From Nocardia sp. BMG111209 (GTDB lineage: Bacteria; Actinomycetota; Actinomycetes; Mycobacteriales; Mycobacteriaceae), in the NCBI RefSeq assembly GCF_000381925.1, contig NZ_KB907307.1, positions 4,989,863-5,053,862 on the forward strand: a DNA stretch of 64,000 bases, read 5' to 3'. A program made the position numbers and the translations under genes. The notes beneath the pieces are model-generated. The model was not told where the DNA came from, searched no databases, and saw only the letters and a list, made by a program, of their open reading frames with translations. Each line of letters starts with the position of its first letter. Position 1 is the stretch's first letter. Below are positions 46,288 through 55,611 of this stretch, one piece after another.

Positions 46288-48633
46288 TCAGTCGCCGACG
46301 ATCCACAGCGCGCCGTCACCGACCAGGCAGACCGTGTGGTCGGCCGGGTCGACGGTGACGGCCGTCGCGGCCTTGTCGAGCGGGACTGTGGCGGTGACCT
46401 TTTCGGATACGGTATCGACGACAGTGAGTCTCGGGGCCCTCGGGTCGGTGATCGCGAGATAGCCGGAGTGGTTACCCGTATCGAGGGCGACCCGGGTGGC
46501 GGCTGGGCCGGTCCGGACGGTGGCGACCACGGCTGCGGAGGTGGTGTCCACGACCGTGACGTCGGTGGTGGAACCGGTTGTAGCCGTGAGGTATACGGTG
46601 TGCACGTTCGGGTTGATCGCCAAACCTGTTGCGCCGTCGGGGATGGCGACGGTGCCGGTCGCGGTGAGCGTGAGTCCGTCCACGATGTGCAGGGCCTGAT
46701 CGCGGGCGTCGGGCGCGGGCAGCACGTAGAGCGTGTGGGTGAAGGAGTTGATCGCGATGTCGCGGGCGCCACCGTCCGGGCGCAGGCGGGCGGTGACCGC
46801 GCGGGTGGTGGTGTCGATCGCCACGAGTTCGGCGTCGCGGTCGTCGGAGGTGGTCACGTACACCGTGTGGCGATCGGGATCGATCGCCAGGCGGCGGGCA
46901 TCCGTGCCGACCGGGATACTGGCCTGTACCGAGCCGGCGGCGCCGTCGACCACCAGGACGAAACCGTGGCCTCGGTTGTCGGCAGCGGAGATGTAGAGGT
47001 ATCGCGAATCCGTCACCAGCGCTGTGGGATTGCGGCCGAGCGGGACCACCGTGCGTAGGGCGCGGGACTTCAGGTCGACGATCCAGACGGTGGCGTCCGC
47101 GCCGAGTACATAGGCGGAGCCGGAGCGTACCGCGACGTCGATCGGATTGTTGCCGATCGGGACGGTGGCGCGGATCGACGGTGCCGCGGGCGGAATGGAG
47201 GAGGGGGCGACGGGGGTGCCGGTGACGGAGCCGGCCAGGGGGCGGGGGCGAGTGGTGGCGAGGACGGTGATCGTGACGACCGTGATGATCAGGAGCGCGG
47301 CGAGGGTGGCGAGCACGAGGGGCCGGAGGCGGCGCCGAATGCGCTCCGGGGCCGGGCGGTTGGCCATCACCTCCTTCAATTGTGGTGGTGCGGGCTCCGG
47401 TACGGCGGTGTCCGGGCCGGCGCTGCCGGCCTGCCACACCTGTAGTGGTGGCAGGCGGCGCAGGGGACCGGTGAGACCGCTGGAATCGGGGGCTCGGCTG
47501 GTCACCGGGGGTGGCGTGCCGATCGGTGCGGCGGTGGCGGACTGTGAGTCCGGGAGCCACAGGGCGCCGCGGGCGGTCACCGTCTCGGGTTCCGTGTCGC
47601 GGGCGATCGGGCCGAAACTCTGCAATCGGTGTTGTACCAGCGGAATTCGGGTTCCGCCGCCGGTGAGGTAGATCGCGTGCAGGTCGTCGCGGCCGCGTAC
47701 GCCGGCCAGGTGCAGCGCTTCCTGTACCAGGTCGCCGAGGCGGACCGCGAACGGGTGGACGAGGGTGTCGAATCGGTCTCTGGTGAGGGTGATCTTCTCG
47801 TCCTCGGCGCCGGCGGAGATCACCAGTGTCGCACTGTCGTTGGTGGTCAGTCGGTGTCGGGCGAGGCGGATGGTGTCGGCGAAGGACGGGTCGTCGGCCT
47901 CGGGGTCGCCGGCAGGTGCGGTGGCCAGGTCCGAGTCGATGTCGCGGAGGTGGTCGTCGATCCAGCGGCGGACGGCCGCGTCGATCACGGTCAGGTTCAG
48001 GGTTTCGTCGGAGCGGGCCGACAGCAGCGGGAACGATCCGTCGGCGGCGGCCATCAGGACCGCGACATCCAGTGAGCCGTTGCCGAAGTCGACGACCGCG
48101 ACGCGGCGGCCCGGTGCGATCGGGGTGGTGCGCTGATGGAAGCGGACGGTGGCCAGTGGTTCGGGGACCGTGCGGATGCGGTGTCGCGGCAGGCCGATGT
48201 CCGCGGCGGCGGCGGACAGGATCTGGACCTGTTGGGGGGACCACAGTTGTGGGTGGGTCAGGACGATTCCCGTCACCGGGCGTTGCGAGACCTGTTGGGC
48301 CCGTGCGATCACCGCGCGGAGCAGGGCGGTGATGGCGGCCCGTAGCGGGACACTGCTCCAGCCGACCTCGAAGCTGGTGTCGCCGTGGGTGATTCGCTGT
48401 TTGGGGGCGATGGTGACGCCGTCCCGTACGGTGCGGGAGCGGTGCAACGCCGCACCGCCGACCTCCATCGCCGTCGAGGAGTGCACGAATACCGCGGACG
48501 GCAGCAGCAGGTCGCCGGAGTCGGTGAGGGGTACCGCTTTCGGTTCGCCGTGGGGGCCGTAGCCCATCGCGGCCACGGTGTCCGCGGTGCCGATGTCCAC
48601 GCACAACCATCCCGATGAGTCCACGCCCACCAT
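46288..48633 (-). CDS. Third Hsp70-like/YVTN-propeller membrane protein
   Basis: A 781-residue paralog with conserved ATPase motifs: LCVDIGTADTVAAM, VPEPLATVRF, VAVVDFGNGSLDVAVL, IYLTGGGTRIPLV. Here the phosphate-2 loop keeps Asp but has NGS in place of GGT. One membrane helix (about 433-458, LVLATLAALLIITVVTITVL) leads to YVTN repeats (HTVYVTTSDDRDAELVAID, VTVVDTTSAAVVATVRTG). Start ATG 48633 has AGAGAGG 5 bases upstream; a frame 19 codons longer lacks one. It is 123 bases upstream of the toxin gene in the same direction and could be transcribed with it. Confidence 0.83.
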   Translation of the reverse strand: MVGVDSSGWLCVDIGTADTVAAMGYGPHGEPKAVPLTDSGDLLLPSAVFVHSSTAMEVGGAALHRSRTVRDGVTIAPKQRITHGDTSFEVGWSSVPLRAAITALLRAVIARAQQVSQRPVTGIVLTHPQLWSPQQVQILSAAAADIGLPRHRIRTVPEPLATVRFHQRTTPIAPGRRVAVVDFGNGSLDVAVLMAAADGSFPLLSARSDETLNLTVIDAAVRRWIDDHLRDIDSDLATAPAGDPEADDPSFADTIRLARHRLTTNDSATLVISAGAEDEKITLTRDRFDTLVHPFAVRLGDLVQEALHLAGVRGRDDLHAIYLTGGGTRIPLVQHRLQSFGPIARDTEPETVTARGALWLPDSQSATAAPIGTPPPVTSRAPDSSGLTGPLRRLPPLQVWQAGSAGPDTAVPEPAPPQLKEVMANRPAPERIRRRLRPLVLATLAALLIITVVTITVLATTRPRPLAGSVTGTPVAPSSIPPAAPSIRATVPIGNNPIDVAVRSGSAYVLGADATVWIVDLKSRALRTVVPLGRNPTALVTDSRYLYISAADNRGHGFVLVVDGAAGSVQASIPVGTDARRLAIDPDRHTVYVTTSDDRDAELVAIDTTTRAVTARLRPDGGARDIAINSFTHTLYVLPAPDARDQALHIVDGLTLTATGTVAIPDGATGLAINPNVHTVYLTATTGSTTDVTVVDTTSAAVVATVRTGPAATRVALDTGNHSGYLAITDPRAPRLTVVDTVSEKVTATVPLDKAATAVTVDPADHTVCLVGDGALWIVGD

Positions 48634-48706
48634 GCCGGCCTCTCTGTCGCACGCAGGGCCGATCGTAACGCGGGCGGCGCGGCGACGCACCCGGCTGTCG
48701 CGGCGT

Positions 48707-49102
48707 TCAGCCGCCGGTGATGACCGAGGCCGCGAGATCCTTTGTGGCGTCGTCGACTTCGCCGAGGTCGAAATTGCGGTCGAGGATGTGCAGGGCCAGA
48801 TCGGGTTCCGGGGACAGTCCGTGTTTGCGGAGATAGTGCGACACCGAACCGGACCAGATCCACGTTCCGTCGGTGCGGTAATTCATCGGGACGTCGCGCT
48901 CCCCGGGAGTGAACTCGTCGACGGCGAAACTCCGGGCCGCCAGTACGACCGGCGCCGATTCCAGGTAGATCAGCAGCGCCTCACGCATTTCCGAGTCGAT
49001 CGCGGGGCGATCCACGACCGGGCGACCGGAGTCGTCGCGCCCGTTGTACACGCGCGCCAAGCGCAGGGGCGGGGCGCCGTTACCGGCATAGGGGTCGGTC
49101 AT
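48707..49102 (-). CDS. Small hypothetical protein (TDGTWIW family)
   Basis: A 131-residue cytosolic protein (starts MTDPYAGNGAPPLRL) with a distinctive VPMNYRTDGTWIWSGSVSHYLRKHG segment. Proteins with this segment are, from memory, widespread in actinobacteria and have no settled function; some sit near polymorphic toxins. GAGGA lies 6 bases before ATG 49102. It is directly upstream of the third Hsp70-propeller gene and may share its transcript. An immunity-type role is possible but unproven. Confidence 0.6.
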   Translation of the reverse strand: MTDPYAGNGAPPLRLARVYNGRDDSGRPVVDRPAIDSEMREALLIYLESAPVVLAARSFAVDEFTPGERDVPMNYRTDGTWIWSGSVSHYLRKHGLSPEPDLALHILDRNFDLGEVDDATKDLAASVITGG

Positions 49103-49826
49103 CGAAATCCTCATATGTGCGGTGTTTTTCGGTGATGGATGGTAGCGGGAAAGTCTCGACCGGCGGACCCGGGCCGAGGGGTGCACCGGCCCGCCGGTCG
49201 AGCAGCGGACTACCAGCCGCTGTCCCTCCCATTGCCGCGGCAGCTCCGGAGGCGCTCCGGATGCCGGTCAGTTGCGCGCGTTCGCGGCGGGCGGTGGGCC
49301 CGCCCGGCGATGCGCGCCGGCAATGGCTGTCATCTGATCGCGGAAGCGCATCGGTACGATCGCCCGCGCTTTCGAATGTCTGTGCCGCCCACCTCGACAC
49401 GCCCCCTTTTCACTATGCCTGGCTTCACCGTACCCGACGAGTGAACCCCGGGCATGCGGATTGTGACACCGGGCATGTGCGGGTCGCCGCGGGTAGTTCT
49501 CCGGCGGCCGGAAACGACAGCACCGTGTCTCTTTCGCAGCGCGTTTTCGGCGCCGAATGCGTGTCGGAATCGCCGAACTCGCGCACTTCGTGATTTCGAA
49601 TCCCGGCCGCCGGGTAAGGCGCTTGTGGGAAAGTACTTTTCGGCGGTGGATCTCGAAATGTCCGGCAGGGTGGTGGAATTGTCCATCATGCCGTCGTGCG
49701 GGAAACGACGGTCGCGGTGAGTGGCGTTGCGGTACGGGCGGGTTCGCACCTGCCCGCCGGTCTGCTTACGATCTTGTCTGCGGATTCGCCCAGCGGACCG
49801 ACGGTTCGAGGATGGAGTGGACAACG
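49103..49826. other. 724-base gap without a convincing gene
   Basis: Open frames here are GC artefacts on both strands, with no ribosome-binding sites or recognisable domains. Two hairpins stand out: one near 49155-49202, listed separately, and a 7-base stem at 49691-49711 (CCGTCGT/ACGACGG). A TACGAT at 49767 could be a -10 for the plus-strand gene that follows. Confidence 0.55.
49155..49202. promoter_or_regulatory. Long perfect inverted repeat upstream of the 48707 gene
   Basis: CTCGACCGGCGG (49155-49166) is exactly complementary to CCGCCGGTCGAG (49191-49202), a 12-base stem around a 24-base GC-rich loop, about 50 bases before the minus-strand start at 49102. There is no plus-strand gene ending near it, so it is not an obvious terminator. 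An operator or leader structure is likely. Confidence 0.5.
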
Positions 49827-50510
49827 ATGGATCCACGTCGCTGCGTCGTACTGGTCCCGTGCAGTGGGTACCTGGAGCCGGAGTGCGGCCGCGGACTCAA
49901 CGAACTCGAGCGGCGCGGCTACACCGTGCGGGTGGTGACCGGTTACGCCGCGATCGATCAGGCGCGCAGCCAGATGGCCACCGATGCCCTCCAGGACGGG
50001 TTCGAGAGCATCATGTGGATCGACTCGGATATCGGTTTCGATGCCGATGCCGTGGATCTGCTGCTCGCGCACGATCTTCCGCTGGTCTGCGGTATCTACG
50101 TGAAGAAGGGCGTGCGGGAGCTGGCCTGCCACCTGAAGCCGGGCACCGAGAACGTGCTGTTCGGTGAGGGTGGCGGGCTACTGGAGATCAAGTACGCGGC
50201 AACGGGTTTCCTGTTCACCCATCGCGGCGTGTACGAGGCGATCCGGATGCACGAGGGGCTGCCGTGGTGCAACAAGCAGTTCGGGCGGGTGACGGTGCCG
50301 TATTTCCTGCCGATGCTGTTGCCGGAGGGCAACAACCACTGGTACCTGGGCGAGGACTACGCGTTCTGTGAGCGGGCGCGGCGCAGCGGGTTCCAGATCC
50401 TGGCGGATTCGCGGATCCGGCTGAACCACATCGGCCGCAAGGGCTACTCCTGGGAGGATGCGGGCAGCGACCAGCCCCGCTACGCCTCCTACAACTTCCG
50501 GCTGACCTGA
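49827..50510 (+). CDS. Glycosyltransferase-like (GT-A fold) protein
   Basis: A 227-residue protein with a GT-A type nucleotide-sugar core: VVLVPCSGYLEPEC, ARSQMATDAL, then IMWIDSDIGFDADAVDLLLAHD, where DSD is the metal-binding DXD motif, and GEDYAFCERARRSGF, a typical acceptor-side ED motif. There is no membrane segment. Donor and acceptor are unknown. The ATG at 49827 has GGAG 9 bases upstream; an ATG five codons earlier (49812) is possible. Its neighbours do not point to a polysaccharide pathway. Confidence 0.7.
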   Translation: MDPRRCVVLVPCSGYLEPECGRGLNELERRGYTVRVVTGYAAIDQARSQMATDALQDGFESIMWIDSDIGFDADAVDLLLAHDLPLVCGIYVKKGVRELACHLKPGTENVLFGEGGGLLEIKYAATGFLFTHRGVYEAIRMHEGLPWCNKQFGRVTVPYFLPMLLPEGNNHWYLGEDYAFCERARRSGFQILADSRIRLNHIGRKGYSWEDAGSDQPRYASYNFRLT

Positions 50511-50694
50511 GCAGCGGAAACGGTGGACGGCGGCCGCAATCCTAGGCGACCACGGGGCAACGGGCGACCCGTGACCGCGTAAAGAGTTGGTAACGGGTCG
50601 GTTTCGGCTGTGCGTCGCCGTCCGGATGGAGCGATCATGGAGTACGGGCGTCCTGTTCAGTGACGCTCAGCTTCCGGCGGGGAGGTGGATCACC

Positions 50695-50895
50695 GTGTCC
50701 GACAATCAGATCTGTACTGCGGATGTACGGCCAGCGGATCTAGAGGAGGCGCATCGGCTGATGCAGGTACATCGCGCTTGTCCACGCTCGTGCCCGAGCC
50801 GGCGTGCGGCCCTCGACACGCTCGTCGCGGCCGGTCATTACCGGCTGTCCACGCGGTTCGGGCCGACCGACGACGACACTCAGGTGGCCAGCTGA
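50695..50895 (+). CDS. Small hypothetical protein
   Basis: A 66-residue protein (MSDNQICTADVRPADLEEAH...) with two cysteines in CPRSCPSRRAALDTLVAAGHY. The GTG at 50695 has a strong GGAGG box 9 bases before, better than any start further upstream in the same frame. The Cys-x3-Cys-helix segment suggests a folded small protein, but I recognise no family. It ends one base before the convergent 50897 gene stop. Confidence 0.5.
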   Translation: MSDNQICTADVRPADLEEAHRLMQVHRACPRSCPSRRAALDTLVAAGHYRLSTRFGPTDDDTQVAS

Positions 50896-50896
50896 C

Positions 50897-52120
50897 TCAG
50901 GTCGTGAGACCGGCCAGCGCGAATTGGGCGTAGGCGCCGACCAGATCGGCGTCCTCGCCGAGATCGAAGGCGGCCGCGACCGTTTCGCGGGTGACCGCGG
51001 CGGATTCGGCGGCGGCGACCAGATCGTCGATCGCGGAGCGGGGGGCGTGCGCGCCCAGCACCCCGCACACCACGTCGGTGACGGTGGCGGCGGTCCACAG
51101 TCCGGGGATCGCCGCACCGATCCGGGCCGGTGCCGGTGACCGGCCGCGATACCATCCGGCGCCGTCCCACCAGTAGCAGAACGACAGCAGGCCGGTGAAC
51201 ACGCGCGGGTTCAGCACGGGTGCCGACACCCATTCCGGCGCTCCGGCGAAGTAATCGGGCATAGGGGCGCCGTCGTTGTAGGCGGCGTCCAGTTCGGGAG
51301 CGTTCCACACGCCGCCGGACAGCACCGACCGGTCGCCCGGAAGCCGGTGCAGGGTCGCGCCGCTGCCGTTCGTGGCCTCGAACACCGCTGTGGCGCCGAG
51401 CATCCGAGGCCCCCAATCGGAGCCGACGGCCGCGGCGGTCGCCGCGATGGTCGCCCAGCGGGACCACAGCAGGTCCGGGTGGAGCAGCCGTACCGGGTCC
51501 GCGACCGTGCCCGCGTCGCGATCGATGCGGGCCCGCACCACGGACTGCCGGGGCGTGCGCAACTGCGGACGCCGTTCGTCGAGGTGGGCGGCGAGCCAGA
51601 CCGGGAGGCGCTCGCGCGGAAAGGCTTCGAGGTCGGCGCGATAGTCGGCCGGGGACAGCAATTGGCTGACCGGGAACGGCCGGTCGCCGTAGTCGAATTC
51701 GTAGGCCGCCGGTCCGGTGGCGGTGCGTCGCAGCTGGACTCGCCACCACGGATGTTCGGACAGCGGCGTCGTCACGGTGCGCAGCAGGCGCAGCAGACCG
51801 GCCGCTGCCTCGGGTACCTCGGCCGGAACGGATTCGCCTGCGGCATCAATGAACAGCGCGTCGGCCGCGATAGCGGAGACGGTGACCGTGGCGGCCACGG
51901 TCAGCTGTTGCCAGCCCCGCGGGGCGTCGCCGAGCAGTACGTCGGTGATGTCGGTGGCCAGTTCGGCGGCGTACGCGTGGATATCGGGCTGCGGATCGTA
52001 TGCCGTGCCGGTCGCGGTCGCCGATCCCTCGGCCGCCGCCGACGTGTCCATGCTGAACGGGATATCCGGACTCGCGCCGGCGATCAGCAGCGCCTCGACG
52101 TCGATCTCGTTGTCGCTCAT
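50897..52120 (-). CDS. ESX-locus protein, paralog A of a flanking pair
   Basis: A 407-residue soluble protein, not recognised as a named family. It shares with the 420-residue protein at 55764 a series of blocks: FPVSQLLSPADYRADLEAFPRERLPVWLAAHL, RTPRQ, LLWSRWATIAA, SVLSGGVWNAPELDAAYN, YFAGAPEWVSAPVLNPR, GLLSFCYWWDGAGWY. No signal peptide or membrane helix is seen. It overlaps the large substrate gene by ATGA, so it is made together with it. A chaperone or immunity role is the natural guess. Confidence 0.62.
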   Translation of the reverse strand: MSDNEIDVEALLIAGASPDIPFSMDTSAAAEGSATATGTAYDPQPDIHAYAAELATDITDVLLGDAPRGWQQLTVAATVTVSAIAADALFIDAAGESVPAEVPEAAAGLLRLLRTVTTPLSEHPWWRVQLRRTATGPAAYEFDYGDRPFPVSQLLSPADYRADLEAFPRERLPVWLAAHLDERRPQLRTPRQSVVRARIDRDAGTVADPVRLLHPDLLWSRWATIAATAAAVGSDWGPRMLGATAVFEATNGSGATLHRLPGDRSVLSGGVWNAPELDAAYNDGAPMPDYFAGAPEWVSAPVLNPRVFTGLLSFCYWWDGAGWYRGRSPAPARIGAAIPGLWTAATVTDVVCGVLGAHAPRSAIDDLVAAAESAAVTRETVAAAFDLGEDADLVGAYAQFALAGLTT

Positions 52121-55100
52121 CGGTCGGTTTCCTCCGTATCCGGGTCACCGTCGTCCGCGCCGTTGCCCCCATCGGTGTCCGCCGGGCCACTGTCGTCCCA
52201 ACCACTCCCGGCCGGACCACCACCACCGGAACCACTCCCGGCCGGACCGCCACCACCGGAACCACTGCCAGCCGGACCGCCACCGCCCGAACCACTCCCG
52301 GCCGAACCGCCACCGCCCGAACCACTGCCAGCCGGACCGCCACCGCCCGAACCACTCCCGGCCGAACCGCTACCGCCCGAACCACTTCCAGCCGAACCGC
52401 CACCACCCGAACCACTTCCAGCCGGACCGCCACCACCCCAACCGCTCCCACCCGGACCGCTCCCACCCCAACCGCTCCCACCCGGACCGCTGCCGCCCCA
52501 ACCGCTCCCACCCGGATCCCCACCCGGACCCTGGCCATCGGGTTCGCCCGGTTGTCCGGTGCCGGCCGGGTCGAGCCAGAAGGATTCCGGGGGTGGGGTG
52601 CGTGCGACGAAGGGGTCGGGCATGGACTGGTCCAGTTTGTGTTTGCGGGCCTTGGGTTTACCGCTCATGTAGCCGCCGTCGATCAGTTGGCGTTCGAAGC
52701 GGAGGTTCTTGTCGAGTTCCGCCAGTTCGCGGCGGAGGCGGATTTCGGTGGTGCCGGAGCGCAGCAGCACGTCTTCCCTGGCGTGGCCCAGGTTGTCGAG
52801 ACGGTCCACCACGGCGCGGGCACGGGCACGGTCGTCGATCAGCTGGGTGCGGGACTCGGCCAGTCGGCCGAGAGCCGCTGTGCGGTCTGCGATCGCGGTG
52901 GCTCGGCGGTCGGATTCGGCGTTCAAGTCCCGGATCTGGCGGTTGAGTTGTGCGATCCGGCCCCGATCCCCGAGGTCGACGGCGCGGCGGGTGTCCTCCA
53001 GGTCGCGGATCCGGGCGTGGGTGTTCGCCTGGGCGTCCTGCAGGTCGCGGCGTTCGGTCTCCAGATTCGTGTGTTCGTCCTGGAGGTGGGCGAGCCGGCG
53101 ATTCGATTGGCGCAGTGCCTGATCGAGCTCGCCTCGTGCTCGGTCGGCGCGGTCGGCGGCGGCGGACTGGCGGTTCGTGACGGTGTCCAGGTCGGCCACG
53201 CCGCCGGGATCGTCGCGGCCGCGCAGAGCCGCCAGTCGACGGTCGGTCAGTTCCAGACGGGCAGTGGCGCGGTCGACCTGCCGGGCGGCGGTTTCCCGGT
53301 CCTCGGTCGCGGCCCGCAACTGTTGGCGGGCGTGGTCGCGTGCGGCGTCGTCGCCGGCCGCGTCCAATGCGTCCTGCCGCTGACGAACTCGGTCGATCGC
53401 AGCGGTGTGCTCGTCCTTCGCGGCGGTCAGCGCCTCCTCGTGCGCGGCGCGATTGTTGCCGAGTTCGTGGAGTTCGGGGCCGATCGCGGCGTAGCGGCGG
53501 CGCACCTCGGCGTCGGCGTTGCCGAGTTCCGCGGTGCGGCGGTCGAGTTCGTCGATGGTGTCCCGCACATAGCGGTGGGCGCCGATGTCCTGGTTCCGAT
53601 AGCGGTTCGGCAGTTCGGGTTCCAGGCGGGCCAGCACCCGCACCTCGTCGTCGGTCAGCGCGCCGCGGCCACGCAGCGCGCGGGTCTCGACCTGTTCCCG
53701 AGCGGTGGGCGCGGGTCGCGGTGCGGCGCCGGCGTTTTCGGCGGCATCCTGTAGGTCGGCGCGGACGCGGGTGGCGGTGCGGCGGGCCTCGGTCAGCTGG
53801 GCCCTGGCGTTCACCACGTCCGGATGTTCCTCGGGGGCCGCCGCACCCGCCGCCACCGCCCGGCCGCGGGCCTGGGCTACGTCCAGTTCGGCCTGTTTCT
53901 CCGCCACCTGGGAACGGTTGAGGCGCAACATCTCCACGCGCTGCCGGTCCGCGACCGCGGCGCGGTCGTCGCCCGCGGCACGCAGTTCCTCGCTGTGGCG
54001 TTGCCGCATCTGTTCGCGCACCTCGTCGAACGAGCCGATCTGTTCGTGCGCGCGGACCGGCGGGACGATCTCGTCCGCGCCGTGTGGATGCAGGCCGAGG
54101 GCCTCGGCGTCGAACCGCGCCCCGGTTCCGGGGGCGGCGCCCAATTCCCCGATGTAGCCGCGCTGAGCGCCCATGATGCTGTTGCTCGCCGCGGCGCCGA
54201 TCATGCCGTGCCACAGCCCGGTGACGTCGAAGGTGCCCGTCCAGGCCGCCGCGATGCCGGCGCCCACCACGCTGGCGGCCTCGGTCGAGACGACGCCCGC
54301 GAACATGCCGGCCCCGGCGCCCCAGATACCGCCGGTGGCATCCTTTCCCAGCGATTTCAGCCAGGCGGCGGCGCCCTTCTCGGCCCAGGTCGCGACCGCC
54401 GCGCCCGCGTACCAGCCGCCGATCGACGCCGTGACCGACATCCCGAATTCCTTGGCGTCGAATTCGTCCCGGTGTCCCTCGGCCATCTGGATGCCCTGCA
54501 CCAGCACGTCCTGGCCGCCGGCCCAGATCGTGTTGTTGACGGCCTTCTCCAGCAGGAATTTCGTGAGTTGTTCCGGCATCTTGGCCAGCGACAACGCCAG
54601 TGCCTCGTCGGCGCCCAATCTGCCTGCGGCACCGGCCAGGCCGGGGGCCGCCTTCGCCACCAGATCGGTGAACGGTTTCGCGATGATGCCCGCGACCCGG
54701 CCCGGCTGGTCACCGATGACCGGGACGAATTTGATGGTCTTGACCAGATATCCGCCGATTCCGGGGATCCGCTCGATCGCGTCGAGCGCCGTATTGGTGA
54801 TCCGATAGAGAAAGGCGCGGGTGGAGCCGATCGCCGCGGCCTCGACTCCGGGCGCGGTGGGCGGCCACAGCCAGGCTCCGATGATCTGGGCCAGCAACAT
54901 GGTCAGCGCCATAATGATCATGATCTTGGTTTGTTCCAGGGTGGTCGCGGCGTGCCGGGTCGAATGCCCGATCTGCCGATAGTCCGCGACCAGTTTGGCG
55001 ACCGAATTGTCCCCGGAGAGAAGCTGTTTCATCTCCTCGTTGACCGCGGTGACGGCGGCGCCGTCGAGATAGGCCTGGGCGATGCCGGTACTCGCGGTGG

Positions 55101-55251
55101 ACAGCAGCGGGACGACCTCCCGCTCGATCTTGTCCGCGGCGTCCAGCCAGGCCTGGGCCATCGCGAACATGCGATCCTCGTCACCGGCGGGCCACTCGGC
55201 GCCGGTGACCCAGCCCAGCCAGCGCAATCCCTCCGGCAGGTACAGCGACAC
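52117..55251 (-). CDS. CpnT-like ESX substrate with channel-type N-terminus, long coiled coil and Gly-rich tail
   Basis: A 1,044-residue protein. The start (LPEGLRWLGWVTGAEWPAGDED) matches the WXG100-like N-terminal domain of the CpnT/outer-membrane-channel toxin family. Hydrophobic segments (MIIMALTMLLAQIIGAWLW near 115, and Gly/Ala-rich stretches to about 380) follow. From about 400 to 870 it is a continuous Arg/Asp/Leu coiled coil. The last 140 residues are repeats of GSGWGGSGPG and GPAGSGSGGG. No nuclease or NAD-glycohydrolase domain is visible at the end, unlike CpnT. A WXG100-type partner gene is 12 bases upstream. The GTG start has only a weak ribosome-binding site. Confidence 0.72.
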   Translation of the reverse strand: MSLYLPEGLRWLGWVTGAEWPAGDEDRMFAMAQAWLDAADKIEREVVPLLSTASTGIAQAYLDGAAVTAVNEEMKQLLSGDNSVAKLVADYRQIGHSTRHAATTLEQTKIMIIMALTMLLAQIIGAWLWPPTAPGVEAAAIGSTRAFLYRITNTALDAIERIPGIGGYLVKTIKFVPVIGDQPGRVAGIIAKPFTDLVAKAAPGLAGAAGRLGADEALALSLAKMPEQLTKFLLEKAVNNTIWAGGQDVLVQGIQMAEGHRDEFDAKEFGMSVTASIGGWYAGAAVATWAEKGAAAWLKSLGKDATGGIWGAGAGMFAGVVSTEAASVVGAGIAAAWTGTFDVTGLWHGMIGAAASNSIMGAQRGYIGELGAAPGTGARFDAEALGLHPHGADEIVPPVRAHEQIGSFDEVREQMRQRHSEELRAAGDDRAAVADRQRVEMLRLNRSQVAEKQAELDVAQARGRAVAAGAAAPEEHPDVVNARAQLTEARRTATRVRADLQDAAENAGAAPRPAPTAREQVETRALRGRGALTDDEVRVLARLEPELPNRYRNQDIGAHRYVRDTIDELDRRTAELGNADAEVRRRYAAIGPELHELGNNRAAHEEALTAAKDEHTAAIDRVRQRQDALDAAGDDAARDHARQQLRAATEDRETAARQVDRATARLELTDRRLAALRGRDDPGGVADLDTVTNRQSAAADRADRARGELDQALRQSNRRLAHLQDEHTNLETERRDLQDAQANTHARIRDLEDTRRAVDLGDRGRIAQLNRQIRDLNAESDRRATAIADRTAALGRLAESRTQLIDDRARARAVVDRLDNLGHAREDVLLRSGTTEIRLRRELAELDKNLRFERQLIDGGYMSGKPKARKHKLDQSMPDPFVARTPPPESFWLDPAGTGQPGEPDGQGPGGDPGGSGWGGSGPGGSGWGGSGPGGSGWGGGGPAGSGSGGGGSAGSGSGGSGSAGSGSGGGGPAGSGSGGGGSAGSGSGGGGPAGSGSGGGGPAGSGSGGGGPAGSGWDDSGPADTDGGNGADDGDPDTEETDR
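52190..52546 (-). repeat. Tandem about 30-base coding repeats (Gly/Ser-rich tail)
   Basis: Roughly a dozen in-frame units of about 30 bases encode GSGSGGGGPA, GSGWGGSGPG and close variants at the C-terminus of the CpnT-like protein. Neighbouring units are almost identical in DNA, so recombination should change their number readily. Confidence 0.85.
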
Positions 55252-55263
55252 GACGGAAGCCGT

Positions 55264-55611
55264 TCAGCCGCGCAGATTCCGGAAGTTCTCGCGGCCGGAG
55301 GCCTCGTTGGCAGTGAAGTTCCCGGCGGCGTCGATCAGGCCGCGGCCGATCGAGCCGATCGCGGTGGCCATCTGGGTGCCACCGGTCAGCAGGTTGTCCC
55401 GCGCGGCGACATATCCGTCCCGGCCGTCCGCGAATTGCCTTCCGTACGAATCCGTCCCCCAGGTCTGCGGGCCGTAATCGTGCAGCCGGGTGGTCAGTTC
55501 GCCGACGATCGCGGCGAGTTCACCCTGCGCGGAACCGGATCCGCCGCCGCTGAGCCGGCGGCCCGCATCGGCCAGTCGGTCCGGATACACCACGATCGCG
55601 CCGCTCGTCAT
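55264..55611 (-). CDS. WXG100-type partner of the CpnT-like protein
   Basis: A 115-residue helical protein starting MTSGAIVVYPDRLADAGRR. Its middle, WGTDSYGRQFADGRDGYVAARDNLL, aligns residue by residue with WGDDEMGKKFSEGASGYIASRDDLL of the WXG100 protein at 57228, which places it in that family with a WG turn. GGAG precedes ATG 55611. It directly precedes the CpnT-like gene and is probably exported with it. Confidence 0.75.
   Translation of the reverse strand: MTSGAIVVYPDRLADAGRRLSGGGSGSAQGELAAIVGELTTRLHDYGPQTWGTDSYGRQFADGRDGYVAARDNLLTGGTQMATAIGSIGRGLIDAAGNFTANEASGRENFRNLRG

Noticed and set aside
46472..48652. 726-codon frame within the third Hsp70-propeller gene
   Set aside because: Same-strand alternative frame, extremely Arg/Pro/His-rich; the ATPase and propeller motifs are in the other frame.
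49117..49836. Several 100 to 170-codon frames in the gap before the glycosyltransferase
   Set aside because: No ribosome-binding sites, no domains, and conflicting frames on both strands; treated as non-coding.
52190..52546. Regular 30-base periodicity resembling a CRISPR array
   Set aside because: Repeats are in frame within a coding region, have no unique spacers, and no cas genes are present.
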